NCBI GenBank assembly: GCA_958421035.1
Contig: CATZKS010000067.1
Coordinates: forward strand, 1-11,883
Source: an uncultured Collinsella sp.
Lineage (GTDB): Bacteria > Actinomycetota > Coriobacteriia > Coriobacteriales > Coriobacteriaceae
Direction of reading: 5' to 3'
Length of the DNA stretch: 11,883 nt
Shown here: positions 1 to 5,364 of the stretch, piece by piece
Numbering within the stretch: the first letter of the stretch is position 1
Layout of the letters: the number at the start of each line of letters is the position of its first letter
Made by a program: the position numbers and the translations under genes
Notes under the pieces: model-generated
The model's input: the letters and a program-made list of their open reading frames with translations, nothing else
Told to the model about the DNA's origin: nothing
Database searches by the model: none

Positions 1-1087
1 TGCGGAACGTCTGGATGCCGCCGCTCTTGGAGATGCCCTTGGTCTCGACAGTTGCCGAGGTCTCGGGCGCGTTGAGCACGACCTTGCAGCCGGTGTCGAG
101 GTTTTGACCGGCGCCGGCAAAGGTGATGCCGGTAAAGCTCGAGCGGGCGCGGCGGCCGTTGAGCACGCTCATGGGGTAGAGGTAGCCCACGTGGCTGCCG
201 AAGGAGCCGCTGATCCACTCGATGTCGCCGTCCTCGTCCACGCGCGCACGCTTGGTGTTGAGGTTGTACATGTTCTTGGACCAGTTTTCGATGGTCGAGT
301 AGCGCAGGTGCGCGCGCTTGCCTACAAAGAGCTCCACAGCGCCGGCGTGGAGGTTGGCCACGTTGTACTTGGGCGCGGAACAACCCTCGATAAAGTGCAG
401 GTCGGCATCGTCCTCGACGATGATGAGCGTGTGCTCAAACTGGCCGGCGCCCTTGGCGTTGAGGCGGAAGTAGCTCTGCAGCGGAAAATCGAGCTTGGTG
501 CCCTTGGGCACGTAGACAAACGAGCCGCCCGACCACACGGCACCGTGCAGGGCCGCAAACTTGTGGTCGGTGGGCGGGATGAGCGTCATAAACTTCTCGT
601 GGATGAGCGGCTCCCACTGCGGGTCGTGCAGAGCCTCCTCGATGCCGGAGTAGACGATGCCCATCTTGGACGCCGTGTCCTGCATGTTGTGGTAGACCAG
701 CTCGGAGTCGTACTGCGCGCCGACGCCCGCCAGGTAGCTACGCTCAGCGTCGGGGATGCCCAAGCGCTCAAAGGTGTTCTTGATGTCGTCAGGCACCGAC
801 TCCCAGTCGTGCTTTTGGTCGGTGTTGGGCTTGACGTAGGTGACGATGTTATCCATGTCCAGGCCCTCGATGGAGGGGCCCCACGTCGGATCCGGGAAGC
901 GGTTGAAGATCTCGAGGGACTTGAGGCGCAGGTCGAGCATCCACTGCGGCTCGTCCTTCTTGGCGCTGATCTCGCGCACGATGTCGGGCGTGATGCCGGC
1001 GTCGAGGCGCTCAAATCCCTCCTCGCCATAGGTGAAGTCGTAGAGGCTGCGGTCGATGTCCGCGACCTCGGTGCGGTTCTTGGTCAT
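1..1087 (-). CDS. sufB: SufB, Fe-S cluster assembly scaffold (3' end outside window)
   Basis: SufB is the scaffold subunit of the cytosolic SufBCD complex, on which Fe-S clusters are built before transfer to apoproteins. The reading frame from ATG at 1087 stays open to the left edge, giving 362 residues; family members are about 465-495, so roughly the last quarter is missing, including the region of the conserved catalytic Cys and Glu. Visible family hallmarks are FPDPTWGPSIEGLD near residue 65, TFERLGIPDAERSYLAG near 107-123, AQYDSE just after it, SGGSFVYVPKG near 185 and the segment ending VETKGISKSGGIQTFR at the edge. The sufC stop codon lies 12 nt upstream, and the ribosome binding site AAGGGG overlaps that stop, so sufB is translated as the second gene of a suf operon. 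I see no lesion. Identification is firm; only the unseen C-terminus is unknown. Confidence 0.96.
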   Translation of the reverse strand, partial: MTKNRTEVADIDRSLYDFTYGEEGFERLDAGITPDIVREISAKKDEPQWMLDLRLKSLEIFNRFPDPTWGPSIEGLDMDNIVTYVKPNTDQKHDWESVPDDIKNTFERLGIPDAERSYLAGVGAQYDSELVYHNMQDTASKMGIVYSGIEEALHDPQWEPLIHEKFMTLIPPTDHKFAALHGAVWSGGSFVYVPKGTKLDFPLQSYFRLNAKGAGQFEHTLIIVEDDADLHFIEGCSAPKYNVANLHAGAVELFVGKRAHLRYSTIENWSKNMYNLNTKRARVDEDGDIEWISGSFGSHVGYLYPMSVLNGRRARSSFTGITFAGAGQNLDTGCKVVLNAPETSATVETKGISKSGGIQTFR

Positions 1088-1099
1088 TGCGTCGCCCCT

Positions 1100-1900
1100 T
1101 TACGCCTGCTGCTCGGCAGCGGCGGCCTCGGCCTGGGCGCGCTGCTCGGCGGCCTCGCGCTCGAAGGTCTCAAAACCGTTCTTGTCGATCCAGGGAATGA
1201 GCGAGGCGTCGTCCTCGCGTACGATGTGGCCCTTGACCATAACGTGGACGTGGTCGACATCCAGGTGCTCCAGGATGCGCGTGTTGTGCGTGATGATGAG
1301 CATGGAGCCGTCGCAGCTCTTGCGGTAGGCGTCCATGCCGTGGCTGACGGTGGAAAGCGCGTCGACGTCTAGGCCCGAGTCGGTCTCGTCGAGGATGGCG
1401 AGCTTGGGCTGCAGCAGCAGAAGCTGGAGCATCTCGACCTTCTTCTTCTCGCCGCCCGAGAAGCCTACGCCCAACTCGCGGTTGAGGTAGGCGGTATCCA
1501 TGTTGAGCTCGGCCGCGAGCTCCTTGACGCGACGGCGGAACTCCTTGCCCTTCATCTCCAGGCCGGGGCGGCCGGCGATGCTGGCGCGCAAAAAGCTCGA
1601 CAGCGGCACGCCCGGGATCTCGACTGGGGCCTGGAAGCTCAGGAACAGGCCGGCGCGCGAGCGCTTGTCGGTGGTGAGCTTGGTGATGTCCTGGCCGTCA
1701 AAGACGATGCGGCCGTCCTGCACGGTGTAGACGGGGTCGCCCATGACCAGGTGGCCGAGGGTGGACTTACCGGCGCCGTTGGGTCCCATCAGCACATGGG
1801 TCTCGCCGGCGGCGACGTTGAGGTTGACGTTGTGGAGGATGGTCTTCTCATCCACGGAGGCGGTGAGACCTTCGATGGAAAGCAGCGGATTTGCGCTCAT
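1100..1900 (-). CDS. sufC: SufC, ABC-type ATPase of the SUF Fe-S assembly complex
   Basis: SufC is the soluble ABC-type ATPase that drives conformational change in SufBCD. The 266-residue product shows, in order, Walker A GPNGAGKST (39-47), Q-loop glutamine (about 90, in LSFQAP), signature FSGGEKKKVEM (147-157; the typical SufC form), Walker B LAILDETDSGLD (167-178) and the H-loop in ITHNTR (His205). I chose ATG 1900 because GAGAGGG lies just upstream at good spacing. An in-frame ATG at 1930 would add ten residues (MSTPYTERDS) but falls in a repeated leader and has no clear ribosome site. Length is slightly above the roughly 250 usual for SufC because of an Ala/Glu/Gln-rich tail (about the last 20 residues). 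It is the first gene of the minus-strand suf operon, followed after 12 nt by sufB. sufD, sufS and sufU probably follow beyond the edge (inference). Confidence 0.96.
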   Translation of the reverse strand: MSANPLLSIEGLTASVDEKTILHNVNLNVAAGETHVLMGPNGAGKSTLGHLVMGDPVYTVQDGRIVFDGQDITKLTTDKRSRAGLFLSFQAPVEIPGVPLSSFLRASIAGRPGLEMKGKEFRRRVKELAAELNMDTAYLNRELGVGFSGGEKKKVEMLQLLLLQPKLAILDETDSGLDVDALSTVSHGMDAYRKSCDGSMLIITHNTRILEHLDVDHVHVMVKGHIVREDDASLIPWIDKNGFETFEREAAEQRAQAEAAAAEQQA

Positions 1901-1919
1901 GCTGTCCCTCTCTGTATAT

Positions 1920-1939
1920 GGTGTACTCATAGGTGTACT
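1920..1939. repeat. Direct repeat GGTGTACT in the sufC leader
   Basis: GGTGTACT occurs at 1920-1927 and again at 1932-1939, a 12-bp period. It lies between the predicted -10 box and the sufC start codon, and spans the alternative ATG at 1930. It could be a protein-binding direct repeat or chance. Confidence 0.4.
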
Positions 1940-1964
1940 AAACCCTAGGAATCTTCTCGGAATA

Positions 1965-1992
1965 AAGTTACTATGGGTTCGGCGTTAGTCAA
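1965..1992 (-). promoter_or_regulatory. Predicted sufC promoter
   Basis: On the minus strand, TTGACT (1992-1987; 5 of 6 to the -35 consensus) is followed after 16 nt by TAACTT (1970-1965; weak -10). The start codon of sufC is about 65 nt downstream. The -35 box lies inside the inverted repeat at 1985-2008, which fits repression by a dimeric regulator. Predicted by eye only. Confidence 0.45.
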
Positions 1993-2008
1993 GGGAAAAC
2001 CCGACTAA
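1985..2008. promoter_or_regulatory. Inverted repeat over the sufC -35 box, candidate operator
   Basis: TTAGTC (1985-1990) and GACTAA (2003-2008) form perfect 6-bp arms around a 12-bp spacer. The left arm overlaps the predicted sufC -35 hexamer. Given the divergent Rrf2/IscR-like gene next door, it is a reasonable operator for that protein, but no consensus for this particular regulator is known to me. Confidence 0.45.
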
Positions 2009-2012
2009 TCCA

Positions 2013-2042
2013 CTCGACTTTTTAGATGTGGGACATAATAAT
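2013..2042 (+). promoter_or_regulatory. Possible promoter of the Rrf2-MNT-HEPN unit
   Basis: TCGACT (2013-2018) and AATAAT (2037-2042) are separated by 18 nt and match the -35 and -10 consensus at 4 and 5 of 6 positions. The -10 is embedded in GGGACATAATAATCAG (2030-2045), which shares GGGACA with the inverted repeat downstream, so the regulator may bind here too. The match is modest. Confidence 0.3.
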
Positions 2043-2073
2043 CAGGTTTGTTTGCCCCGCGTGCATAGGATTT

Positions 2074-2099
2074 GGGACAAATTGGCCTGATTTTGTCCC
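2074..2099. promoter_or_regulatory. Inverted repeat GGGACAAA-N10-TTTGTCCC before the Rrf2 gene
   Basis: Perfect 8-bp arms (2074-2081 and 2092-2099) surround a 10-bp spacer; arm centres are 18 bp apart, close to two helical turns. The repeat ends 21 bp before the ATG of the Rrf2 gene. A third GGGACA half-site is at 2030-2035. This layout suits binding of a dimeric regulator and possible autoregulation. It is not followed by a T-run, so an intrinsic terminator is unlikely. Confidence 0.55.
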
Positions 2100-2120
2100 A
2101 GGAACAACGGGAGGGTAGGT

Positions 2121-2552
2121 ATGCTCATTTCTTCTAAGGGCCGCTATGCCCTCCGGCTGATGATCTATATCGCGGCGCTGGGCGACGCCGAGGGCAAGAT
2201 TGCCTTGCGCGAGGTTGCCGACCGCGAGCATATCTCGCAAAAGTATCTGGAGCAGCTGGTTCGTCCGCTTATGAAGGCGGGCCTGCTTAAGAGCGTGCGC
2301 GGCAAGGGCGGCGGCTACATGATGGCCAAGGACCCGGCTGAGGTGCGCGCCGGCGATATCTTGCGTGCCGTCGAGGGCAGCACGGCTCCGGTGGCGTGCG
2401 ACGGCATCGACAACAGCTGCACCCGCAGCGATCTTTGCTCGACCGTCAAGTTCTGGCGTGGTCTGGACGACGTGATCGAAAAGTACGTCGACGGCGTGAC
2501 GTTGGCCGACCTGGCCACCGTTCCCGAGATCAACTTTGACATTAAGCTGTAG
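2121..2552 (+). CDS. Rrf2/IscR-family Fe-S-sensing transcription regulator
   Basis: The 143-residue product is a standard-length Rrf2 protein. It opens with the family signature MLISSKGRYALRLMIYIAAL. A winged helix follows, with recognition region ISQKYLEQLVRPL (38-50) and wing GKGGGYMMAK (61-70). Cysteines at 93, 100 and 106 have nearly the same place and spacing as the Fe-S ligands of IscR (92, 98, 104), so binding of a cluster as a sensor is expected. Its position divergent to sufC suggests that it controls the suf operon, as SufR/IscR-type proteins do elsewhere. The start ATG has GGGAGG 6 nt upstream. The gene ends 8 nt before the next ORF, and its stop TAG lies within the ribosome site of that ORF. 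The family is certain; the exact target and cluster type are inferred. I give no symbol because SufR, IscR and RsrR-like members cannot be told apart here. Confidence 0.92.
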   Translation: MLISSKGRYALRLMIYIAALGDAEGKIALREVADREHISQKYLEQLVRPLMKAGLLKSVRGKGGGYMMAKDPAEVRAGDILRAVEGSTAPVACDGIDNSCTRSDLCSTVKFWRGLDDVIEKYVDGVTLADLATVPEINFDIKL

Positions 2553-2560
2553 GGGTGCAA

Positions 2561-2848
2561 ATGGCATCTCTCGACAAGGTGTACAAGCAAATCGAAGTTT
2601 TTGCTCGGGAATGTGACGCCGAGAAGGTCGTGCTGTTTGGGTCTCGCGCTCGAGGTGACAACTTGCCCAAGAGCGATATTGACATCGCCGTAGCAGGTTG
2701 CCGGGATTTCGGCCGCTTCTCATATTTGATCGATGAACGTCTTGATACTCTTTTAGATGTAGATGTCGTCAATCTCGACGAGTCCTTATCGCAGCAATTG
2801 CTCGATGAAATTGCCAGGGATGGTGTGATTCTGTATGAAAAAATATGA
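2561..2848 (+). CDS. MntA-like minimal nucleotidyltransferase (antitoxin of an MNT-HEPN pair)
   Basis: A 95-residue minimal nucleotidyltransferase of the pol-beta superfamily. The catalytic signature is GSRARGD (27-33) followed by DID (Asp39 and Asp41). A third acidic site is in DVDVV (66-70, probably Asp68). In characterised MntA/HepT pairs such proteins inactivate the HEPN partner by adding AMP to a tyrosine; assigning that role here is inference from motifs and context. I chose ATG 2561, preceded at 5 nt by AGGGG, over the in-frame GTG at 2555. The gene starts 8 nt after the Rrf2 stop and overlaps the following HEPN gene by 14 nt, indicating translational coupling. The DNA from here to 3254 looks less GC-rich than the Rrf2 and suf genes, a hint of separate acquisition. 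Confidence 0.88.
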   Translation: MASLDKVYKQIEVFARECDAEKVVLFGSRARGDNLPKSDIDIAVAGCRDFGRFSYLIDERLDTLLDVDVVNLDESLSQQLLDEIARDGVILYEKI

Positions 2849-3254
2849 GAACTTTGTCAGCGCCTTGGCGAATCTTGAGGATGCGCCCAATCAGGATCTC
2901 AACAATGATTTTGTTCAGAGTGGATTGATTAATAAGTTCAATCTTCAATTTGAACTGAGCTGGAAGCTTCTTAAGCGTCTGCTCGAGTATGAGGGCGCCA
3001 CGCTTGCCGCGTCGGGGTCTCCTCGCGCCATCTTGAAGGAGTCGTACCGATTCTACGACTTTATTGATGAGGCAGCCTGGCTAGATATGCTCAGAGACCG
3101 CAATACGAACGTCCATATCTATGACAACAAGCTCGCTCAAGATTTGATTCAGCGCATCTTGAACGTCTATATCCCCGCATTCTGCCAGCTGAGGGACGGG
3201 CTGATGGAGCGTTACGGCGAGCTTCTGTTGGCGCCCGACGACCAGTTTGTTTAA
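2835..3254 (+). CDS. HI0074/HepT-like HEPN protein (probable toxin or nucleotidyltransferase partner)
   Basis: The 139-residue product resembles the 'nucleotidyltransferase substrate-binding' HI0074 family, with the typical helical segment FELSWKLLKRLLEYEG (39-54), SPRAILKESY (62-71) and WLDMLRDRN (82-90). It contains RNTNVHIY (89-96), the RX4HXY motif of HepT-type HEPN toxins. Arg and His are the presumed RNase residues, and Tyr96 is the residue position that MntA-type partners AMPylate in studied systems. HI0074 relatives have also been described as non-toxic substrate-binding partners, so toxicity is not proven. The start ATG lies inside the end of the upstream MNT gene with no strong ribosome site of its own, so expression probably depends on coupling. 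The stop TAA is followed by a 128-bp spacer. Confidence 0.85.
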   Translation: MKKYENFVSALANLEDAPNQDLNNDFVQSGLINKFNLQFELSWKLLKRLLEYEGATLAASGSPRAILKESYRFYDFIDEAAWLDMLRDRNTNVHIYDNKLAQDLIQRILNVYIPAFCQLRDGLMERYGELLLAPDDQFV

Positions 3255-3296
3255 TTCCTTAAGATTTCGCGGAGGGTTGTTGCCGTTTACCGAGGG

Positions 3297-3329
3297 GTTG
3301 TTGTGCAACAACGGGCGAGCTGCAATACT
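3297..3329 (+). promoter_or_regulatory. 16-bp palindrome with possible promoter of the surface-protein gene
   Basis: GTTGTTG-TG-CAACAAC (3297-3312) has perfect 7-bp arms. Overlapping it, TTGTGC (3301-3306) and AATACT (3324-3329) are 17 nt apart, with TG one base before the latter as in an extended -10. The start codon is 53 nt further on. No T-run follows the palindrome directly, so I favour an operator or promoter element over a terminator for the HEPN gene. Confidence 0.3.
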
Positions 3330-3382
3330 TATTTTTATCTTTGCAAACTGAACTTTAACTACACCAATGCAGGGAGGATCTT

Positions 3383-5161
3383 ATGCAGCCCAAGCATTCT
3401 GCTATTGTCGCGGGCCTGACGTTGGCGCTTTCGTTTGGCGCCGTTTCCGCGCCGGCACCTGTCGCTGCCGAGGAGCCCACGCCGGGCGTTGCCTCGGATG
3501 CCACCGATATCGATAAGGGTCTCTACACCCAGCAGTCCTTCTCGGGCGTGCTGAGGTCGGTCCAGGGCGTTTCGTTTGTCAACGTGACTCCCGAGATGAA
3601 GTACTTTACCAAGTACGAGAGCCATGGTAACTACAACCAGGGATTTTCGTATGGTGACGGCTATAACGCACTGGGTTACTATCAGTTTGATCGCCGCTGG
3701 TCGCTCATTCCGTTTATGAAGCAGGTTTACAACTACGATTCTGCCAAGTACAGCATGCTCAAGGATGCGATTGATCGCGGCAGCGAGATTTCCAACACGA
3801 GCAATGCCATGTATGAGAACGGCCAGCTCACCGAGTTGGGCCGTATTGCGCAGGAGGCCTTTCAGGGTGCTTACAACACCGATCCTGTTGAGTTCTCAGC
3901 ACTTCAAGATGCTTATGCGTACAACTCGTACTATGCGGTGACCGAGGCGTGGCTCAAGAGCGGCCTGGGTATTGACATTTCGGGCCGCGCCGACTGCGTC
4001 AAGGGCATGGTGTGGAGCATTACCAACATGTGCGGCACTGGTGGCTGCAGGGACTTTTTCCGCTGGGCGAATCTTTCCAACGATATGTCCGACCGAGAGT
4101 TTGTGACGGCGCTCTCCAATAGCGTGGTCAACAATGTCGCCACCAAGTTTTCGAGTCAGCCCCAGTATCATGAGGGCTGGAAGAATCGTTATAAGAATGA
4201 GCTGAAGGACTGCTTGGTTTATATCGCCGAGGATGAGGCTGCCGCTGCGACGCCCGTGCAGCCCGAGCCTACGCCGGCGCCCTCACCGACACCTGATTCG
4301 AATGACGGCTCGAGTGACGATGTCAACGATGACAGGATGGATGCGCCCTCGACCGATGCTGACGGTAATGGCTCTGCTGGTGGCACTACCAACGACGGCT
4401 CTACCTCGAACGGCTCCGATTCGAACGGCTCTGCTGCGAGCGATTCGCCTTCAAGCTCTGCCGGCAATACGGACAGCGACGCTTCTGGTTCGACCGACGC
4501 TGGCACCTCTAACTCATCTACCGGCTCGAGCGATTCGTCCGTTGACACCGGCTCTAACAACGGCTCCGGCTCTGACACGACCCCTGATTCCGATGCTTCC
4601 AAGGACGACTCGAATAAGGCGCCGGACGCTCCCGTTGCTTCGCCGGACAAGAAGCCTTCTTTCTCCGAGCAGCTTGGTTCTACGCTGGGTTCTTCGCTGA
4701 TGGCTGGCGTCAATAACGGCTCGGCCCAGAACAAGGACAACTCTGATCAGGTTTCCACGGAAAAGACCGAAGCCGCAAAGGGCGACTCCAAGGACAAGGC
4801 TTCCGAGAAGGCTGAATCCGATAAGGGTCCTAGCTCTGATGAGAAGGGCGACAAGTCCGGTCAGAAGAAGGACGAGAGCAAGACCGAGGGCGAAAAGAAA
4901 CAGCCCGAAGACGACGACAAGAGCGGTGCTGACAACCAAGTCCAAGAGCAAAATGACTCCAAGACGGTGACCACTACAACCACGACGACTACAACGACCA
5001 AGTCATCTGGCGGTAACATGCCCAAGACGGGCGACCTTATCGTTATGGCGAGCCTTGCCAGTGCAAGCTTGGCCACGCTGGGTGCCACGTCTATTGTGAG
5101 TGGCAAGCATAAGCTCGATCAGCAAAAGAAGGCTGCTGGGCAGAACGACTCCGAGGAGTAG
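3383..5161 (+). CDS. Secreted, wall-anchored protein with lysozyme-like domain (MPKTGD sorting signal)
   Basis: The 592-residue product has a signal peptide (1-29, hydrophobic core 6-23, likely cut after PVAA). A folded domain follows at about 50-285. Its KYESHGNY (77-84, candidate catalytic Glu79) and LGYYQFD (97-103) resemble the Glu and the G-x-x-Q-F parts of lysozyme/transglycosylase-like domains, so peptidoglycan cleavage is a reasonable but unproven role. The domain holds four cysteines (two in MCGTGGC) that might form disulfides outside the cell. From about 290 to 535 there is a Pro-, then Ser/Asp/Asn/Gly-, then Lys/Glu/Asp-rich linker. Ten consecutive threonines follow, coded by mixed ACN codons. 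The C-terminus is a sortase signal MPKTGD (546-551; Met replaces the usual Leu), a hydrophobic segment and a positively charged tail. AGGGAGG lies 5 nt before the ATG. The gene stands alone and ends at a strong terminator. Confidence 0.85.
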   Translation: MQPKHSAIVAGLTLALSFGAVSAPAPVAAEEPTPGVASDATDIDKGLYTQQSFSGVLRSVQGVSFVNVTPEMKYFTKYESHGNYNQGFSYGDGYNALGYYQFDRRWSLIPFMKQVYNYDSAKYSMLKDAIDRGSEISNTSNAMYENGQLTELGRIAQEAFQGAYNTDPVEFSALQDAYAYNSYYAVTEAWLKSGLGIDISGRADCVKGMVWSITNMCGTGGCRDFFRWANLSNDMSDREFVTALSNSVVNNVATKFSSQPQYHEGWKNRYKNELKDCLVYIAEDEAAAATPVQPEPTPAPSPTPDSNDGSSDDVNDDRMDAPSTDADGNGSAGGTTNDGSTSNGSDSNGSAASDSPSSSAGNTDSDASGSTDAGTSNSSTGSSDSSVDTGSNNGSGSDTTPDSDASKDDSNKAPDAPVASPDKKPSFSEQLGSTLGSSLMAGVNNGSAQNKDNSDQVSTEKTEAAKGDSKDKASEKAESDKGPSSDEKGDKSGQKKDESKTEGEKKQPEDDDKSGADNQVQEQNDSKTVTTTTTTTTTTKSSGGNMPKTGDLIVMASLASASLATLGATSIVSGKHKLDQQKKAAGQNDSEE

Positions 5162-5195
5162 TCCCTTTCGGTTGCCCGACAACTAAAGATTCGCA

Positions 5196-5230
5196 ATGGG
5201 GGCCGGTGCAGTTGCATCGGGCCCCATTTT
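5196..5230 (+). terminator. Intrinsic terminator of the surface-protein gene
   Basis: A 14-bp stem pairs 5196-5209 with 5214-5227 through a loop AGTT; it contains one G-G mismatch and one G-T pair. TTTT follows at 5227-5230. It lies 34 nt after the stop codon at 5161. GTTGCACAAC follows directly at 5231-5240. Confidence 0.88.
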
Positions 5231-5325
5231 GTTGCACAACGATTTGTTATGCCCCCTCAAGGCCTTTGTTCCTACCGTTGCCCGATGCCTTTGCACGGAT
5301 CCAGCGTTGCACTTGAACTGCTCGC

Positions 5326-5331
5326 TACAAT
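5326..5331 (+). promoter_or_regulatory. Possible -10 box of the AAA-ATPase-like gene
   Basis: TACAAT (5 of 6 to consensus) lies 33 nt before the GTG start at 5365. No convincing -35 box is seen at 16-18 nt; TTGCAC at 5307-5312 is only 13 nt away. The rest of the 5241-5364 spacer shows nothing else I recognise. Confidence 0.28.
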
Positions 5332-5364
5332 GGGCTTCGTGCTGCGTTTTAGGGAGAAGTTACG

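Noticed and set aside
104..1372. A 422-codon open frame on the plus strand opposite sufB and sufC
   Set aside because: It is the antisense shadow of two firmly identified genes in GC-rich DNA; its product is a repetitive Val/Asp/Ala/Gly sequence with no family resemblance.
2022..2723. A 233-codon minus-strand frame over the Rrf2 gene
   Set aside because: It crosses the suf/Rrf2 control region and opposes a well-supported regulator; it has no ribosome site or recognisable domain.
3297..3312. Terminator of the MNT-HEPN unit
   Set aside because: The stem has only a 2-nt spacer and no T-run directly after it.
4219..4951. Long minus-strand frames opposite the surface-protein linker
   Set aside because: They mirror the low-complexity Ser/Asp/Gly/Lys codons on the coding strand (Glu/Ser/Pro and Leu/Val-rich products) and carry no start signals.
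4967..5000. Simple-sequence repeat allowing slipped-strand phase variation
   Set aside because: The ten Thr codons use mixed ACN triplets, not a uniform repeat, so slippage would be inefficient; no reading-frame switch is implied by triplet changes.
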